Shown: piece after piece, positions 9,633-18,418 of the stretch
Position numbering within the stretch: position 1 is the first letter of the stretch
How the letters are laid out: each line of letters opens with the position of its first letter
Source: Dysgonomonas gadei ATCC BAA-286
GTDB taxonomy: Bacteria; Bacteroidota; Bacteroidia; Bacteroidales; Dysgonomonadaceae
Length of the DNA: 64,000 bases
NCBI RefSeq assembly: GCF_000213555.1
Contig: NZ_GL891984.1
Coordinates: forward strand, 25,904 to 89,903
Reading direction: 5' to 3'
Program-made: the position numbers and the translations under genes
The notes under the pieces: generated by a model
Told to the model about the DNA's origin: nothing
Databases searched by the model: none
What the model saw: only the letters and a program-made list of their open reading frames with translations

Positions 9633-10889
9633 TTATTCGTCCCTGATAGCATCTATCGCTTTCACACTGAGTGCCCGCATGGCAGGCATGAGGCCTGCAA
9701 AAATTCCCGATGCGATGAGTATTCCCATGGCAGCCATTGCTGTACCAAAGGAAACTAACGGAGGTAAGAAAATCATATCTTCGTTATTCATACTACTCAT
9801 TCCCTGACTTATCATACTTAAAATAAGCACACCAAAGAAAAATCCCGAAAATCCAGCGATTGCTGTCAATACGAAACTCTCACTCATTATTTGCAACATA
9901 ACGGAAAGCGGTTTGGCTCCTATCGCCCTGCGCACGCCGATTTCCCGGGTACGTTCCCGTACGGTGACCAGCATGATATTACTTATCCCTATGATACCGG
10001 ACATAAGGGCTCCTATTCCAACAAACCAAATCAATATATCAATTCCGCTGAACAGGTTGTTGAATATCTGGAACTCTTTCTCTATATTGAAACTGCCTAT
10101 TGCCTTTTCGTCCGAGGGGGATATGCTGTGTGCGGCCTTTAAGATGCTTTTTACCTCTTGTTCTACGACTGATGCCGGATAGCCGGGCTTGGCGGTGCAT
10201 GCCATGAAATAAATATCCTGTCCCTGATTGAAAGCTCTCTGGGTGGTGGAGAATGGTAAGAATACAGACGATTCCACATCTCCTCCAATGGATATTTTCG
10301 ATTTTGGCCGGATGACTCCTATCACTTGAAAGTAAATCCCATTTACTCTGATATACTTTCCTATAGGGTCTTCGCTTTTGGCAAATAATGTTTCGTAAAC
10401 CTCCCGGCCAATAATACAGACTTTGCGGCTCTTATCTATATCTATCTCATTAAACAGGCGTCCTTGCAGAACGTGCTGGCCTTCTATCTTAAAGTGTTCA
10501 GTATATATGCCTCTGACGCCATAGCTTCCCGATTTATTCCCGTTAACTACATTTTTGTCACCGCCGCCAATAAACAGTACCGGAGATACATATTCTACCG
10601 ATTTGGCTTTATCTCTTATTGCTTGCACATCTTTTGTCTTCATCGTCCACTGACGGCCTTTCCGGAACCCATCATAAGGTTCACTTGTACGTTGTGTCCA
10701 GAAGAAGCAGGAATTGGAGGCAAAAGCCTCGAAGTTTTTATATATTCCTCCTTGCAAGGAACCTCCCAGTCCGATGAGCAGAATAAGCATGAAAAGCCCC
10801 CAAAATACTCCAAAGCCTGTAAGAAAGCTCCGAAGCTTGTTTCGCTTGATGGTAATCCATATCTCCTGCCAGTTATCTAAATCAAACAT
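9633..10889 (-). CDS. MacB/FtsX-type ABC transporter permease, paralogue 2
   Basis: This 418-residue inner membrane protein has a first transmembrane helix near residues 20-42 and a MacB periplasmic core domain at about 50-280. Three transmembrane helices at about 285-405 make up the FtsX domain. TVRERTREIGVRRAIGAKP at about 308-326 is the typical coupling segment. It resembles the neighbouring permease in length, architecture and N terminus (IKRNKLRSFLTGFGV against ISKNKLRTALTGFAV), consistent with tandem duplication. The two may form a heterodimer driven by the ATPase encoded at 12272. It lies 19 nt after the paralogue. Confidence 0.9.
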   Translation of the reverse strand: MFDLDNWQEIWITIKRNKLRSFLTGFGVFWGLFMLILLIGLGGSLQGGIYKNFEAFASNSCFFWTQRTSEPYDGFRKGRQWTMKTKDVQAIRDKAKSVEYVSPVLFIGGGDKNVVNGNKSGSYGVRGIYTEHFKIEGQHVLQGRLFNEIDIDKSRKVCIIGREVYETLFAKSEDPIGKYIRVNGIYFQVIGVIRPKSKISIGGDVESSVFLPFSTTQRAFNQGQDIYFMACTAKPGYPASVVEQEVKSILKAAHSISPSDEKAIGSFNIEKEFQIFNNLFSGIDILIWFVGIGALMSGIIGISNIMLVTVRERTREIGVRRAIGAKPLSVMLQIMSESFVLTAIAGFSGFFFGVLILSMISQGMSSMNNEDMIFLPPLVSFGTAMAAMGILIASGIFAGLMPAMRALSVKAIDAIRDE

Positions 10890-10908
10890 ATTGCGCTAAT
10901 TTTATTTT

Positions 10909-12168
10909 TTATTCTGCCCGCATAGCTTCTATCGGACTTATCTTTGTCGCTTTCAGCGCAGGCATAAATCCCGATACGACACCCGCTATTATCATGACGA
11001 TAGTTGCTTTAAAGATAGTTGATAAATCGACCGAAGGATCTTTGAATATCGGAGGTCCGTCGGTAGGCATGCTAAATATCAGATCGGTCATCAGCCCGAA
11101 TTCATTTATGGCTATTCCCCCCATCATTCCTATATAGCCGGCGATGGTAGTTATAAGAATGGATTCAAATATGATCAATCTCAATATCGAGCCTGATTTT
11201 GCACCTATTGCTTTTCGTATCCCTATTTCCCTGGTACGTTCTTTTACTGTTATCAACATTATATTGCCTACGCCTACTATTCCTGCCATGAGCGAAGCCC
11301 CGCCTATTATCCATAAAAATATATTGATACCTGAAAAAATCATGTTTGCTTCAATCATGTCTTCAGCGGTATTACGGATGTAGAGGGCAGATCTATCGGC
11401 GGGATCGAACTCGTGCAGTTTTCCGAGTTTTTGACGCAATCTTTCTGTGAAATCCTGATTCTGTTTCAATGTATTTAACCCGACTATGGTGAAATCGATT
11501 TGCCGGAATCCAAAGCCTTTACTATAGAGCATCTGAGCAGTTGTGAAAGGAATGTACGCCGGAGGGCTGTTACGGAATTCATTTTCATCATCATAAATCC
11601 CGATCACCTGATATGCCATATTGTTATCAGCGATCACATATTTTCCTAAAGGGTCCTGATCTTTAAATAATATCTTTTTTATTTCCTGATTGATAACTAT
11701 TACTTTTCTGCGATTATCCACATCAATTTTGTTCAGAAAACGACCTTCCCCACTTCTTATCTTAATATTATTTATATATGCTGCATCCTGGGAAACCCCG
11801 TCGAGCGACCATGAACCATATTCCTGCAGATAAGACAGGTTGACGGTCTTACTTATCCGTGCGGAAACATATTGTACTTCCGGAATCTTATTTTTTATCA
11901 GATCATAATCCCGTCCGTCAAATTTGATCTCTCTGTTGGTGGGAAATCCTTTATACGGCATCGAGGTCCATCCCGGCCATAAGGTGACTGAATTCTGGGC
12001 TCTACGGGAAAAGTTTGAAGTTACTCCGTTTTTCAGGCCATTTCCGGTCCCTAGCAGGACTATCAGCATAAATATTCCCCAAGCCACAGCAAAGCCTGTA
12101 AGCGCAGTGCGCAGCTTATTTTTACTGATGGTTGAGAGTATTTCCCGTAGCGAGTCAAAATCAAACAT
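10909..12168 (-). CDS. MacB/FtsX-type ABC transporter permease, paralogue 1
   Basis: This 419-residue permease has the same plan as its neighbour: one helix near the N terminus, a large periplasmic MacB core domain, then an FtsX domain with three helices containing TVKERTREIGIRKAIGAKSG. In E. coli MacB the ATPase is fused to a single permease that works as a homodimer. Here ATPase and permease are separate and two permeases are encoded, so a heterodimer is plausible. The substrate is not evident; peptides, lipids, siderophores or antibiotics are all handled by this superfamily. Confidence 0.9.
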   Translation of the reverse strand: MFDFDSLREILSTISKNKLRTALTGFAVAWGIFMLIVLLGTGNGLKNGVTSNFSRRAQNSVTLWPGWTSMPYKGFPTNREIKFDGRDYDLIKNKIPEVQYVSARISKTVNLSYLQEYGSWSLDGVSQDAAYINNIKIRSGEGRFLNKIDVDNRRKVIVINQEIKKILFKDQDPLGKYVIADNNMAYQVIGIYDDENEFRNSPPAYIPFTTAQMLYSKGFGFRQIDFTIVGLNTLKQNQDFTERLRQKLGKLHEFDPADRSALYIRNTAEDMIEANMIFSGINIFLWIIGGASLMAGIVGVGNIMLITVKERTREIGIRKAIGAKSGSILRLIIFESILITTIAGYIGMMGGIAINEFGLMTDLIFSMPTDGPPIFKDPSVDLSTIFKATIVMIIAGVVSGFMPALKATKISPIEAMRAE

Positions 12169-12271
12169 AGAAAAAGGTGTTATTTAAGGAATGGGCAGAT
12201 TTTATATATATTTCAATAGTTCTTACTCATTCCTATTGTTTTACTTACCGGATAATAAAGGGCCTGCAGCC

Positions 12272-12967
12272 TTACATCTCTATTACAGGATTCTCGTTTA
12301 TCTCAATCGAACCTATTATACCGTCTTTTATATGTATTACGCGGTCGGTCGCATTGGCTACAGCCTGTTCGTGTGTAACAATAAGCATTGTGATGCCGTC
12401 ATTCGTATTTATCTCTCTCAACAATTGCATTACGTCTCTTGACGTTGTACTATCTAATGCACCGGTCGGTTCGTCGGCCAGTATTACCTGAGGCTGTGCT
12501 ATGAGTGCACGCGCTATGGCAACACGCTGCTTCTGTCCTCCCGATAATTCGTTGGGCAAATGGTCGGCATGACTTGCCAGTCCCATTTTGTCTAGGTATT
12601 CCATTGCCAGCTTATTCCGTTTCTTACGGTTCATCCCCTGATAATAGAGGGGCAATGCGACATTTTCCATTGCATTTTTGAATGAAATAAGGTTGAAAGA
12701 CTGGAAAATAAAACCTATCTTCTTGTTTCTCAATTCGGCTGCATATGTCTCGCTCGGTTTATTTATCAAAACATTGTCGAGATAATACTGACCCGTATCG
12801 TAATTGTCGAGTATACCGAGAATATTCAATAGAGTGGATTTACCCGAACCGGAAGCTCCCATGATGGAAACCAGCTCTCCTTTCTCAACTTCCAGATTGA
12901 TCCCCTTCAAAACGTGCAAAGGAGCGCCGTTATAGTAGGTCTTGTTCAAGTTATTAATTCTTATCAC
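12272..12967 (-). CDS. ABC transporter ATP-binding protein (LolD/MacB type)
   Basis: This 231-residue ATPase has a complete set of motifs: Walker A GASGSGKSTLL near residue 36, signature LSGGQKQRVAIARAL near 140, and Walker B with D-loop VILADEPTGALD near 160. The H-loop is VTHEQAV. It belongs to the LolD/MacB/FtsE group that drives FtsX-type permeases and is the first gene of the export cluster. The start is a GTG at 12967-12965; no in-frame ATG upstream fits better. A gap of 103 nt separates it from the first permease. Confidence 0.92.
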   Translation of the reverse strand: MIRINNLNKTYYNGAPLHVLKGINLEVEKGELVSIMGASGSGKSTLLNILGILDNYDTGQYYLDNVLINKPSETYAAELRNKKIGFIFQSFNLISFKNAMENVALPLYYQGMNRKKRNKLAMEYLDKMGLASHADHLPNELSGGQKQRVAIARALIAQPQVILADEPTGALDSTTSRDVMQLLREINTNDGITMLIVTHEQAVANATDRVIHIKDGIIGSIEINENPVIEM

Positions 12968-13207
12968 GCTTATTAACTGTTAGATATGAAAATTATGAAC
13001 ACACAAATATAGATTTTATTATAAAGTGTTAGCGCTCGAGCCAGAACTTTTATACTTATATGTCGCAAAAAAAATAAAAAGGTTACAATCTTTTTGTTTT
13101 TTAACATTTTTGTATTCACATTGCCACATTACTTTATAAAAAATGTGGCTTTTGTGTATTATATGAGTTATTTCTGAATAACGAATCTTATATAACTACT
13201 GATTCGC

Positions 13208-13380
13208 ATTAAGTATTAGGGCAAACGCATCAAAATTCCTAAAGTTGTTTTCAGCCTCATGTAGGGGCGTATTGCATACGCCCAATTGTGATATTTTGCT
13301 ATGCGGGCGTATGCAATACGCCCCTACGGGCCTTCGATAGAAGTTGAACAATTTGATGCGTTTGCCCTGATTAAGTATTA
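13208..13380. mobile_element. MITE-like element with flanking direct repeats
   Basis: An identical 11-bp word, attaagtatta, stands at 13208-13218 and 13370-13380. Inside it are terminal inverted repeats (gggcaaacgcatcaaa at 13219-13234, its complement at 13352-13367). Further in is a perfect 23-bp inverted repeat (13261-13283 with 13305-13327). The element is about 150 bp and encodes nothing, as expected for a MITE with a target-site duplication. The rest of the 12968-13435 gap is AT-rich, with one half-site ggttaca near 13082 resembling the operator word at 9424. Confidence 0.75.
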
Positions 13381-13410
13381 AAGGCTGGCTTCCAATAAGG
13401 AACCAACCTT
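13379..13410 (-). terminator. Probable terminator after the aminotransferase gene
   Basis: An imperfect hairpin with arms aaggctgg...cc and gg...ccaacctt surrounds the loop near 13394. On the minus strand it falls about 26 nt after the aspartate aminotransferase stop codon. The stem includes G-U pairs and a bulge, so the call is moderate. It borders the MITE-like element. Confidence 0.45.
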
Positions 13411-13435
13411 TGTTCTTTATCTGTAGATGTTATGT

Positions 13436-14629
13436 TTACTTCAATTTCCCCAACGTCTCTTTCACCCGTCTCATAGCCTCTACAATATTCTCGTCAGAAG
13501 TAGCATATGAAAAACGGATATAGTCAGGTGCTTCGAATGCAAGCCCGCCCACACAAGCCACATGGCCTTCTTCGAGCAGGAACATTGCGAGGTCTGCCGA
13601 TGTATTTATCTGCCGTCCATTGTACGACTTACCTATATAATAACTGCATTCCGGAAACAGATAGAAAGCCCCTTCCGGCTTATTCACCTTAAATCCTTCT
13701 ATCTCAGACGCCAGCTTCACAATCAGGTCGCGACGGCGTTGGAATGCCAGTCGCATATCTTCCACACATTGCTGCTCTCCCAGATAAGCCGCTTCAGCAG
13801 CCTTCTGAGCAATAGATGAAGCCCCTGAAGTATATTGCCCCTGCAACTTGTTACAGGCCGAAGCGAGCCACTGAGGTGCGGCTACCCATCCCAGACGCCA
13901 GCCTGTCATGGCATATGCTTTGGATACTCCGTTGATAATGGCCACACGGTCTTTAATATTATCGAACTGGGCAATGCTCTCATGTTTTCCCAGATAGTTG
14001 ATATGCTCGTATATCTCGTCCGCAATGATGATGATGTTCGGATGCTTGGCCAATACATTTGCTATTGCCTCCAGTTCGGCTTTAGAGTAGATACTGCCTG
14101 TAGGATTCGAAGGCGAACATAATATAATAGCCCTTGTCTTTGGCGTAATAGCTGCTTCCAGTTGCGCGGGAGTCATCTTAAAATCCTGTTCGATGCCTGT
14201 GCGGATTACCACACTTTTCCCCTCAGCCAGTTTCACCATTTCTACATAACTAACCCAGCATGGAGCAGGGATAATTACTTCGTCACCCGGATTGACAACA
14301 CAAAGTACCACATTGCAAACATCCTGCTTTGCTCCATTAGAACAAACAATCTGCTCAGGCTTATAGCTAAGTCCGTTTTCTGTTTCCAGCTTTTTGCATA
14401 TTGCCTGCCGGAGCGACAGATAGCCGGGCACGGGTGTATAGAAAGAAAAGTTATCGTCGATAGCTTTTTTTGCAGCTTCTTTTACATGGGCGGGGGTGAA
14501 GAAATCGGGTTCCCCTACACTCAGGTTGATGACATTGATGCCCTGAGCTTTTAGCTCATTGCTTTTCTGAGACATAGCCAAAGTCTCCGATACTGCAAGA
14601 CTTGCTATACGTGCTGATACTTGTGACAT
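13436..14629 (-). CDS. aspC: Class I pyridoxal-phosphate aminotransferase (aspartate aminotransferase type)
   Basis: This 397-residue cytoplasmic enzyme transfers amino groups between amino acids and 2-oxo acids. The sequence has the family marks INLSVGEPDFFTP near residue 35, PSNPTGSIYS near 173, DEIYEHINY near 205, and the PLP lysine in GVSKAYAMTGWRLGW near 235. The final substrate-binding Arg is in YIRFSYATS. Length is normal for the class Ib aspartate/prephenate aminotransferases, so an aromatic or prephenate activity is also possible. It lies 38 nt after ribBA and is probably the last gene of that operon. Confidence 0.9.
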   Translation of the reverse strand: MSQVSARIASLAVSETLAMSQKSNELKAQGINVINLSVGEPDFFTPAHVKEAAKKAIDDNFSFYTPVPGYLSLRQAICKKLETENGLSYKPEQIVCSNGAKQDVCNVVLCVVNPGDEVIIPAPCWVSYVEMVKLAEGKSVVIRTGIEQDFKMTPAQLEAAITPKTRAIILCSPSNPTGSIYSKAELEAIANVLAKHPNIIIIADEIYEHINYLGKHESIAQFDNIKDRVAIINGVSKAYAMTGWRLGWVAAPQWLASACNKLQGQYTSGASSIAQKAAEAAYLGEQQCVEDMRLAFQRRRDLIVKLASEIEGFKVNKPEGAFYLFPECSYYIGKSYNGRQINTSADLAMFLLEEGHVACVGGLAFEAPDYIRFSYATSDENIVEAMRRVKETLGKLK

Positions 14630-14667
14630 AGTTGTTTATTATATTTAGGTTATTGACCTTTTCTTGA

Positions 14668-15885
14668 TTAATCTACATTATGTAAATCGTGCCCCATACG
14701 CTCTTTTTTTGTATGCATATAGAACTCGTTATATTTGTTAGGTGTAACTTCGATAGGCACATTGCCTACTACAGTCAGTCCGAAAGATTCTAATCCCTTT
14801 CGCTTGACAGGGTTATTGGTTAATAATCGCATCTTACTGACACCTAATTCTCTTAGGATGGCTGCTCCTACGCCATAGTCGCGTTCGTCGGCACGGTAAC
14901 CAAGATGAAGGTTTGCATCTACTGTATCGTATCCTTCTTCCTGAAGTTTGTAGGCTTCCATCTTTGCCATTAGCCCGATTCCGCGTCCTTCCTGATTAAG
15001 ATATACGATTACACCTTTTCCTTCTTTCTGGATCATCTCCATTGACTTGTGCAGCTGTTCGCCACACTCGCAACGCTTAGAGCCGAATATGTCGCCTGTA
15101 ACGCATGATGAGTGTACACGGACAAGGATAGGTTCATCTTTCTCCCATGTTCCTTTTATAAGTGCTACATGTTCCAGTCCAGTCGATTTTTGTTTGAAAG
15201 GAATCAGATGAAAATGCCCGTATTCGGTAGGCATATTCACTTCCGCCCCTTTTTCGATCAGTGATTCTCTTTCCAGTCTGTATTTTATAAGATCGGCTAC
15301 CGAAATTAATTTCAGATTATATTTATCGGCCATTTCGCGTAATTCGGGTAGGCGCGCCATTTCTCCGTCTTCTTTCTTTATCTCTATCAGAACTCCTGCG
15401 GGGTATAATCCGGCAAGGCGGGCAAGGTCTACGGCTGCTTCTGTATGCCCGATGCGGCTAAGTACACCTTTGTCTTTGGCACGTAGAGGGAAAATATGTC
15501 CGGGACGCCCAAAATCTTCAGGCTTGGTGTCTTTACGGGTCAGTGCAAGTATTGTTTGCGCCCTGTCGTAGGCTGATATTCCGGTGGTTACACCATTCTT
15601 GAGTAAATCTATAGATACTGTAAAAGGTGTGGCATGAGTTGCAGTGTTGTGAGTAACCATCATTGGTAAATCAAGTTCTTCACAACGTTCTGCTGTAATG
15701 GGTGCACAAATAAGGCCTCTGGCATGTGTTTCCATAAAATTTACCTTTTCCGGAGTGATGGCTTCCGCGGCAATGATGAGGTCTCCTTCATTTTCGCGGT
15801 CTTCATCATCGACAACAATAACGAAGTTGCCATTCCTTATTTCTTCTATGGCTTCTTCTACTGTATCCAGTTTTATTTTTTCCAT
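14668..15885 (-). CDS. ribBA: Bifunctional 3,4-dihydroxy-2-butanone 4-phosphate synthase / GTP cyclohydrolase II
   Basis: RibBA supplies both precursors at the start of riboflavin synthesis. The N-terminal half (about 1-200) is the dihydroxybutanone phosphate synthase, with VVDDEDRENEGDLI near residue 25 and RPGHIFPLRA and GHTEAAVDLARLAG near 125-155. The C-terminal half (about 206-405) is GTP cyclohydrolase II: zinc cysteines lie in SSCVTGDIFGSKRCECGEQL near 260-280 and EGRGIGLMAKMEAY near 300. Both active sites look intact. It lies 23 nt after the permease gene in the same direction, leaving no space for an FMN riboswitch. Confidence 0.96.
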   Translation of the reverse strand: MEKIKLDTVEEAIEEIRNGNFVIVVDDEDRENEGDLIIAAEAITPEKVNFMETHARGLICAPITAERCEELDLPMMVTHNTATHATPFTVSIDLLKNGVTTGISAYDRAQTILALTRKDTKPEDFGRPGHIFPLRAKDKGVLSRIGHTEAAVDLARLAGLYPAGVLIEIKKEDGEMARLPELREMADKYNLKLISVADLIKYRLERESLIEKGAEVNMPTEYGHFHLIPFKQKSTGLEHVALIKGTWEKDEPILVRVHSSCVTGDIFGSKRCECGEQLHKSMEMIQKEGKGVIVYLNQEGRGIGLMAKMEAYKLQEEGYDTVDANLHLGYRADERDYGVGAAILRELGVSKMRLLTNNPVKRKGLESFGLTVVGNVPIEVTPNKYNEFYMHTKKERMGHDLHNVD

Positions 15886-15908
15886 ATTATATATCTTTCC
15901 TTAAAAAC

Positions 15909-17963
15909 TTAAGAGTATGAAATGATTTCAACTTCTTTTTTATCCTTGCCTATCTGTCTGGTAACATAGAAATATAGGAGAGGATAGAACATAAATGAGA
16001 ATATTACAATAAAGAAATGGTATAGTTTAGACCGCTTCTTAATATTGGTGTAAAAAGCAAAATAGTAAAACATCGACCGTATAAACAAGAATAGATACGA
16101 AACGTCGATGATCCATGAAAACCCTGTCAGATTGGTTATCAGGAGGAAGATGCATAAGATATAACCTGCCATAGTCCATTTAGAACTATAGTCATACAGG
16201 AATTCGGCATTATCCATATATTGTGCGTCTTGTTTATCTATGATCCCGCCTATTTCAGCTCCTCTTTCTTTCAGGATACTCAGGGCGGCCAGCTGCATAT
16301 CCTTTTCGTAATTATATTTCTTATAATTCTGTATCAAATCCCGTAGTTTGTCGGTATCCATAGCGCGTAGACCATTAAGGATTTCGGGTTGAAGATCGAG
16401 CTCCGATACATCAGGTATTTTCTTGACAATAATATTGCGCCTTTCATCGCTGATCTTTGGAGGAGTCTTTATAAAGAAGATCTTCCGTATAAATTTACCA
16501 TATGCTTCAGGATTGAATAAGGCGGAATCATTCATCGCTTTATAAGTGAGGAATACGCCTAACGGGAATAATGCGAATGAACTGAGCCACATACCCTGCC
16601 ACGCTTCCCAGACGCCGTCGCGAGCCATTTTATAGCCAATGTTGTCTATAATATAGTAGACTATAAATAACGCGACAGACACAACTACAGGCATCCCTAA
16701 TCCACCTTTGCGTATAATCGCGCCCAAAGGAGCGCCTATGAAGAAGAAGATAAGACAGGCAAAAGATAGGGTGAATTTGCGATGCCTTTCTACTTCGTGA
16801 AACCTGATGTTTTTTTGAAGTCCTGCTTTTTGGGTAGACTCCAGCATGTTGTAACGGCTATTCTCGGCTTCGCTGGCAGCAGACATTAAATGTTGCGCCA
16901 TTTCGTCTCTGCTGTATGAATTCAGTAAGGAATCGAAATCAATTTTTGCCGGTTGTTCCTTTTTTTGTAGGGCTTTAGGTTTCTCTACTTTGAGCGAATC
17001 GGCTTCTTTAAGTCTGTTTTGGTAGGCTTCAGTATTCCGGTATGAGAAATATGTGTGTTGGCCGATTATTTTCCGGTCCCTGATATTTACACTATCCAGT
17101 CGCGCACTCATAGAGTCGATGGAGTGGGAGAGCTGAACGATATTTTTGGATATCTGTGTTCCTTCCAGATTGGATTCATCCATGCGGTCAAATCCTGTAT
17201 TGAACGGAATAATAACTTCTTTTTCCTTGAAATTCTCCCGGCTATAAGGCGCAAATTGATTATTGTTTCTACTACTTGTGCTATTAACATCGGCTTGCCG
17301 GAAATTAGCGAACTGCTGCCCGTGGTACAGGTTTAATAAAAGAAAGGTTTTGTCTTCCGAACCTCTCATCAGAGCCGAATCGCAAACTATAACAGCCATG
17401 TTGTCGAAACCTTTGGATGTATCGTATATCATCACTTCGTGCAACATCTTGGTTTCGCGATTTTTTTTCTTCACATACAGGTTATAGTTTGGAATGTCGC
17501 TATAAAAAGAGCCTTCAGGGATATCCAGTTCGGGCGATTTCTGCTTGATTGACCATAACAACGCCCTTAATTTAACCTGAATACGAGGCATGGCCTCATT
17601 CTGAAAAAAGAATGCGCCAATGGAAATGAATGCGACAAGTATTATCAGAGGCTTCATCGCTTTAAGTAGCGAGACTCCGGATGCTTTGATGGAAAGTAAT
17701 TCGAGCCGCTCGCCCAGATTACCGAAAGCCATAAGCGAAGCCAATAGCAGAGACAAAGGCAGCGCCATTGGTATTAGCTGGAAGGCGGCATATAGAAAGA
17801 GTTCGGCTAAGACCGAAATGTCGAGCCCTTTACCAACAAGGTCTTCGACATAACGCCACAAGAATTGCATCAGTACAATGAACAAACATATCACAAATGT
17901 CATAGCAAAGACAGGTAGGAATGTTTGGATGACGAATGTATATAGTCGTTTAATTTTTAGCAT
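15909..17963 (-). CDS. LptF/LptG (YjgP/YjgQ) family permease, extended form
   Basis: LptF/LptG permeases extract lipopolysaccharide from the inner membrane for transport to the surface. The 684-residue protein has three N-terminal membrane helices within residues 10-125 and a long periplasmic domain to about 410. Three more helices follow, with GAPLGAIIRKGGLGMP near 425. A cytoplasmic helical region at about 500-595 is then followed by extra hydrophobic segments near 605-670. Proteobacterial LptF and LptG have about 360-400 residues, so this carries roughly 200 additional C-terminal residues. It heads the ribBA-aspartate aminotransferase operon. Whether it acts as LptF or LptG cannot be decided here. 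Confidence 0.88.
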   Translation of the reverse strand: MLKIKRLYTFVIQTFLPVFAMTFVICLFIVLMQFLWRYVEDLVGKGLDISVLAELFLYAAFQLIPMALPLSLLLASLMAFGNLGERLELLSIKASGVSLLKAMKPLIILVAFISIGAFFFQNEAMPRIQVKLRALLWSIKQKSPELDIPEGSFYSDIPNYNLYVKKKNRETKMLHEVMIYDTSKGFDNMAVIVCDSALMRGSEDKTFLLLNLYHGQQFANFRQADVNSTSSRNNNQFAPYSRENFKEKEVIIPFNTGFDRMDESNLEGTQISKNIVQLSHSIDSMSARLDSVNIRDRKIIGQHTYFSYRNTEAYQNRLKEADSLKVEKPKALQKKEQPAKIDFDSLLNSYSRDEMAQHLMSAASEAENSRYNMLESTQKAGLQKNIRFHEVERHRKFTLSFACLIFFFIGAPLGAIIRKGGLGMPVVVSVALFIVYYIIDNIGYKMARDGVWEAWQGMWLSSFALFPLGVFLTYKAMNDSALFNPEAYGKFIRKIFFIKTPPKISDERRNIIVKKIPDVSELDLQPEILNGLRAMDTDKLRDLIQNYKKYNYEKDMQLAALSILKERGAEIGGIIDKQDAQYMDNAEFLYDYSSKWTMAGYILCIFLLITNLTGFSWIIDVSYLFLFIRSMFYYFAFYTNIKKRSKLYHFFIVIFSFMFYPLLYFYVTRQIGKDKKEVEIISYS

Positions 17964-17988
17964 TAACTACAGATACTCAAATTGAGTA

Positions 17989-18021
17989 CAAAAGTAGTAA
18001 AAAGAAAAATGTTAAGGCAAA
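17989..18021 (-). promoter_or_regulatory. Promoter of the lptF/G-ribBA-aminotransferase operon
   Basis: Read on the minus strand, TTTG at 18021-18018 and TACTTTTG at 17996-17989 are 21 nt apart, matching the Bacteroidota -33/-7 consensus. The -7 box lies about 26 nt before the ATG at 17963, implying a short leader. Confidence 0.7.
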
Positions 18022-18130
18022 TATTATGATGAAAGATATTGTTCTTAATCTTTATTAGTGAATTTATATAGGCTTATAAGCTTCATTTAATGAGAGGATG
18101 GAAATATTTTTGTTATTTTCCAGTCGGAAG

Positions 18131-18162
18131 TTTGTATTATATAAAATAATCTTCTATTTTTG
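18131..18162 (+). promoter_or_regulatory. Promoter of the CAT-anticodon tRNA gene
   Basis: TTTG at 18131-18134 and TATTTTTG at 18155-18162 are 20 nt apart, a full match to the Bacteroidota vegetative promoter consensus. The -7 box ends 19 nt before the first tRNA base. Confidence 0.75.
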
Positions 18163-18181
18163 CACCCGCTAACATAAAGTT

Positions 18182-18255
18182 GGCGGGATAGCTCAGATGG
18201 TTAGAGCGCATGATTCATAATCATGAGGTCCCGAGTTCAATTCTCGGTCCCGCTA
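18182..18255 (+). tRNA. tRNA-Met (CAT anticodon)
   Basis: The 74-nt sequence folds into a standard cloverleaf. The acceptor stem is ggcggga/tcccgct with a G-U first pair, the D-arm contains agatggtta, and the anticodon stem catga/tcatg carries loop ttcataa. The T-arm is ccgag/ctcgg and the discriminator base is A. CCA is not encoded. The CAT anticodon could be elongator Met or the lysidine-modified Ile tRNA; initiator is unlikely because the anticodon stem lacks three G-C pairs. Elongator Met is favoured. Confidence 0.88.
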
Positions 18256-18260
18256 CGAAG

Positions 18261-18297
18261 AAAAGAGAGTTTTACACAGCGTGTAAAACTCTCTTTT
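18261..18297. terminator. Terminator after the tRNA
   Basis: A perfect 17-bp stem (aaaagagagttttacac at 18261-18277 with its complement at 18281-18297) has a 3-nt loop 5 nt after the tRNA end. The terminal U-rich arm serves plus-strand transcripts, and by symmetry it may also stop PUL1 transcripts coming from the other side. Confidence 0.85.
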
Positions 18298-18418
18298 GCT
18301 TTAATTATATTATAATGTGGATAATGGGAGGTGAATCCTGTAAGGAATAAGTCAAAAATTATCTTTGCTACAATGATAATACGAGTACCTAAACTCTTTC
18401 AAAAATCAGGATTCGATA

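Noticed and set aside
15885..15909. FMN riboswitch in front of ribBA
   Set aside because: Only 23 nt separate ribBA from the upstream gene, far too little for the aptamer.
18182..18255. tRNA as attachment site of an integrated island containing PUL1
   Set aside because: No integrase gene and no second copy of the tRNA 3-prime end was seen in the window.
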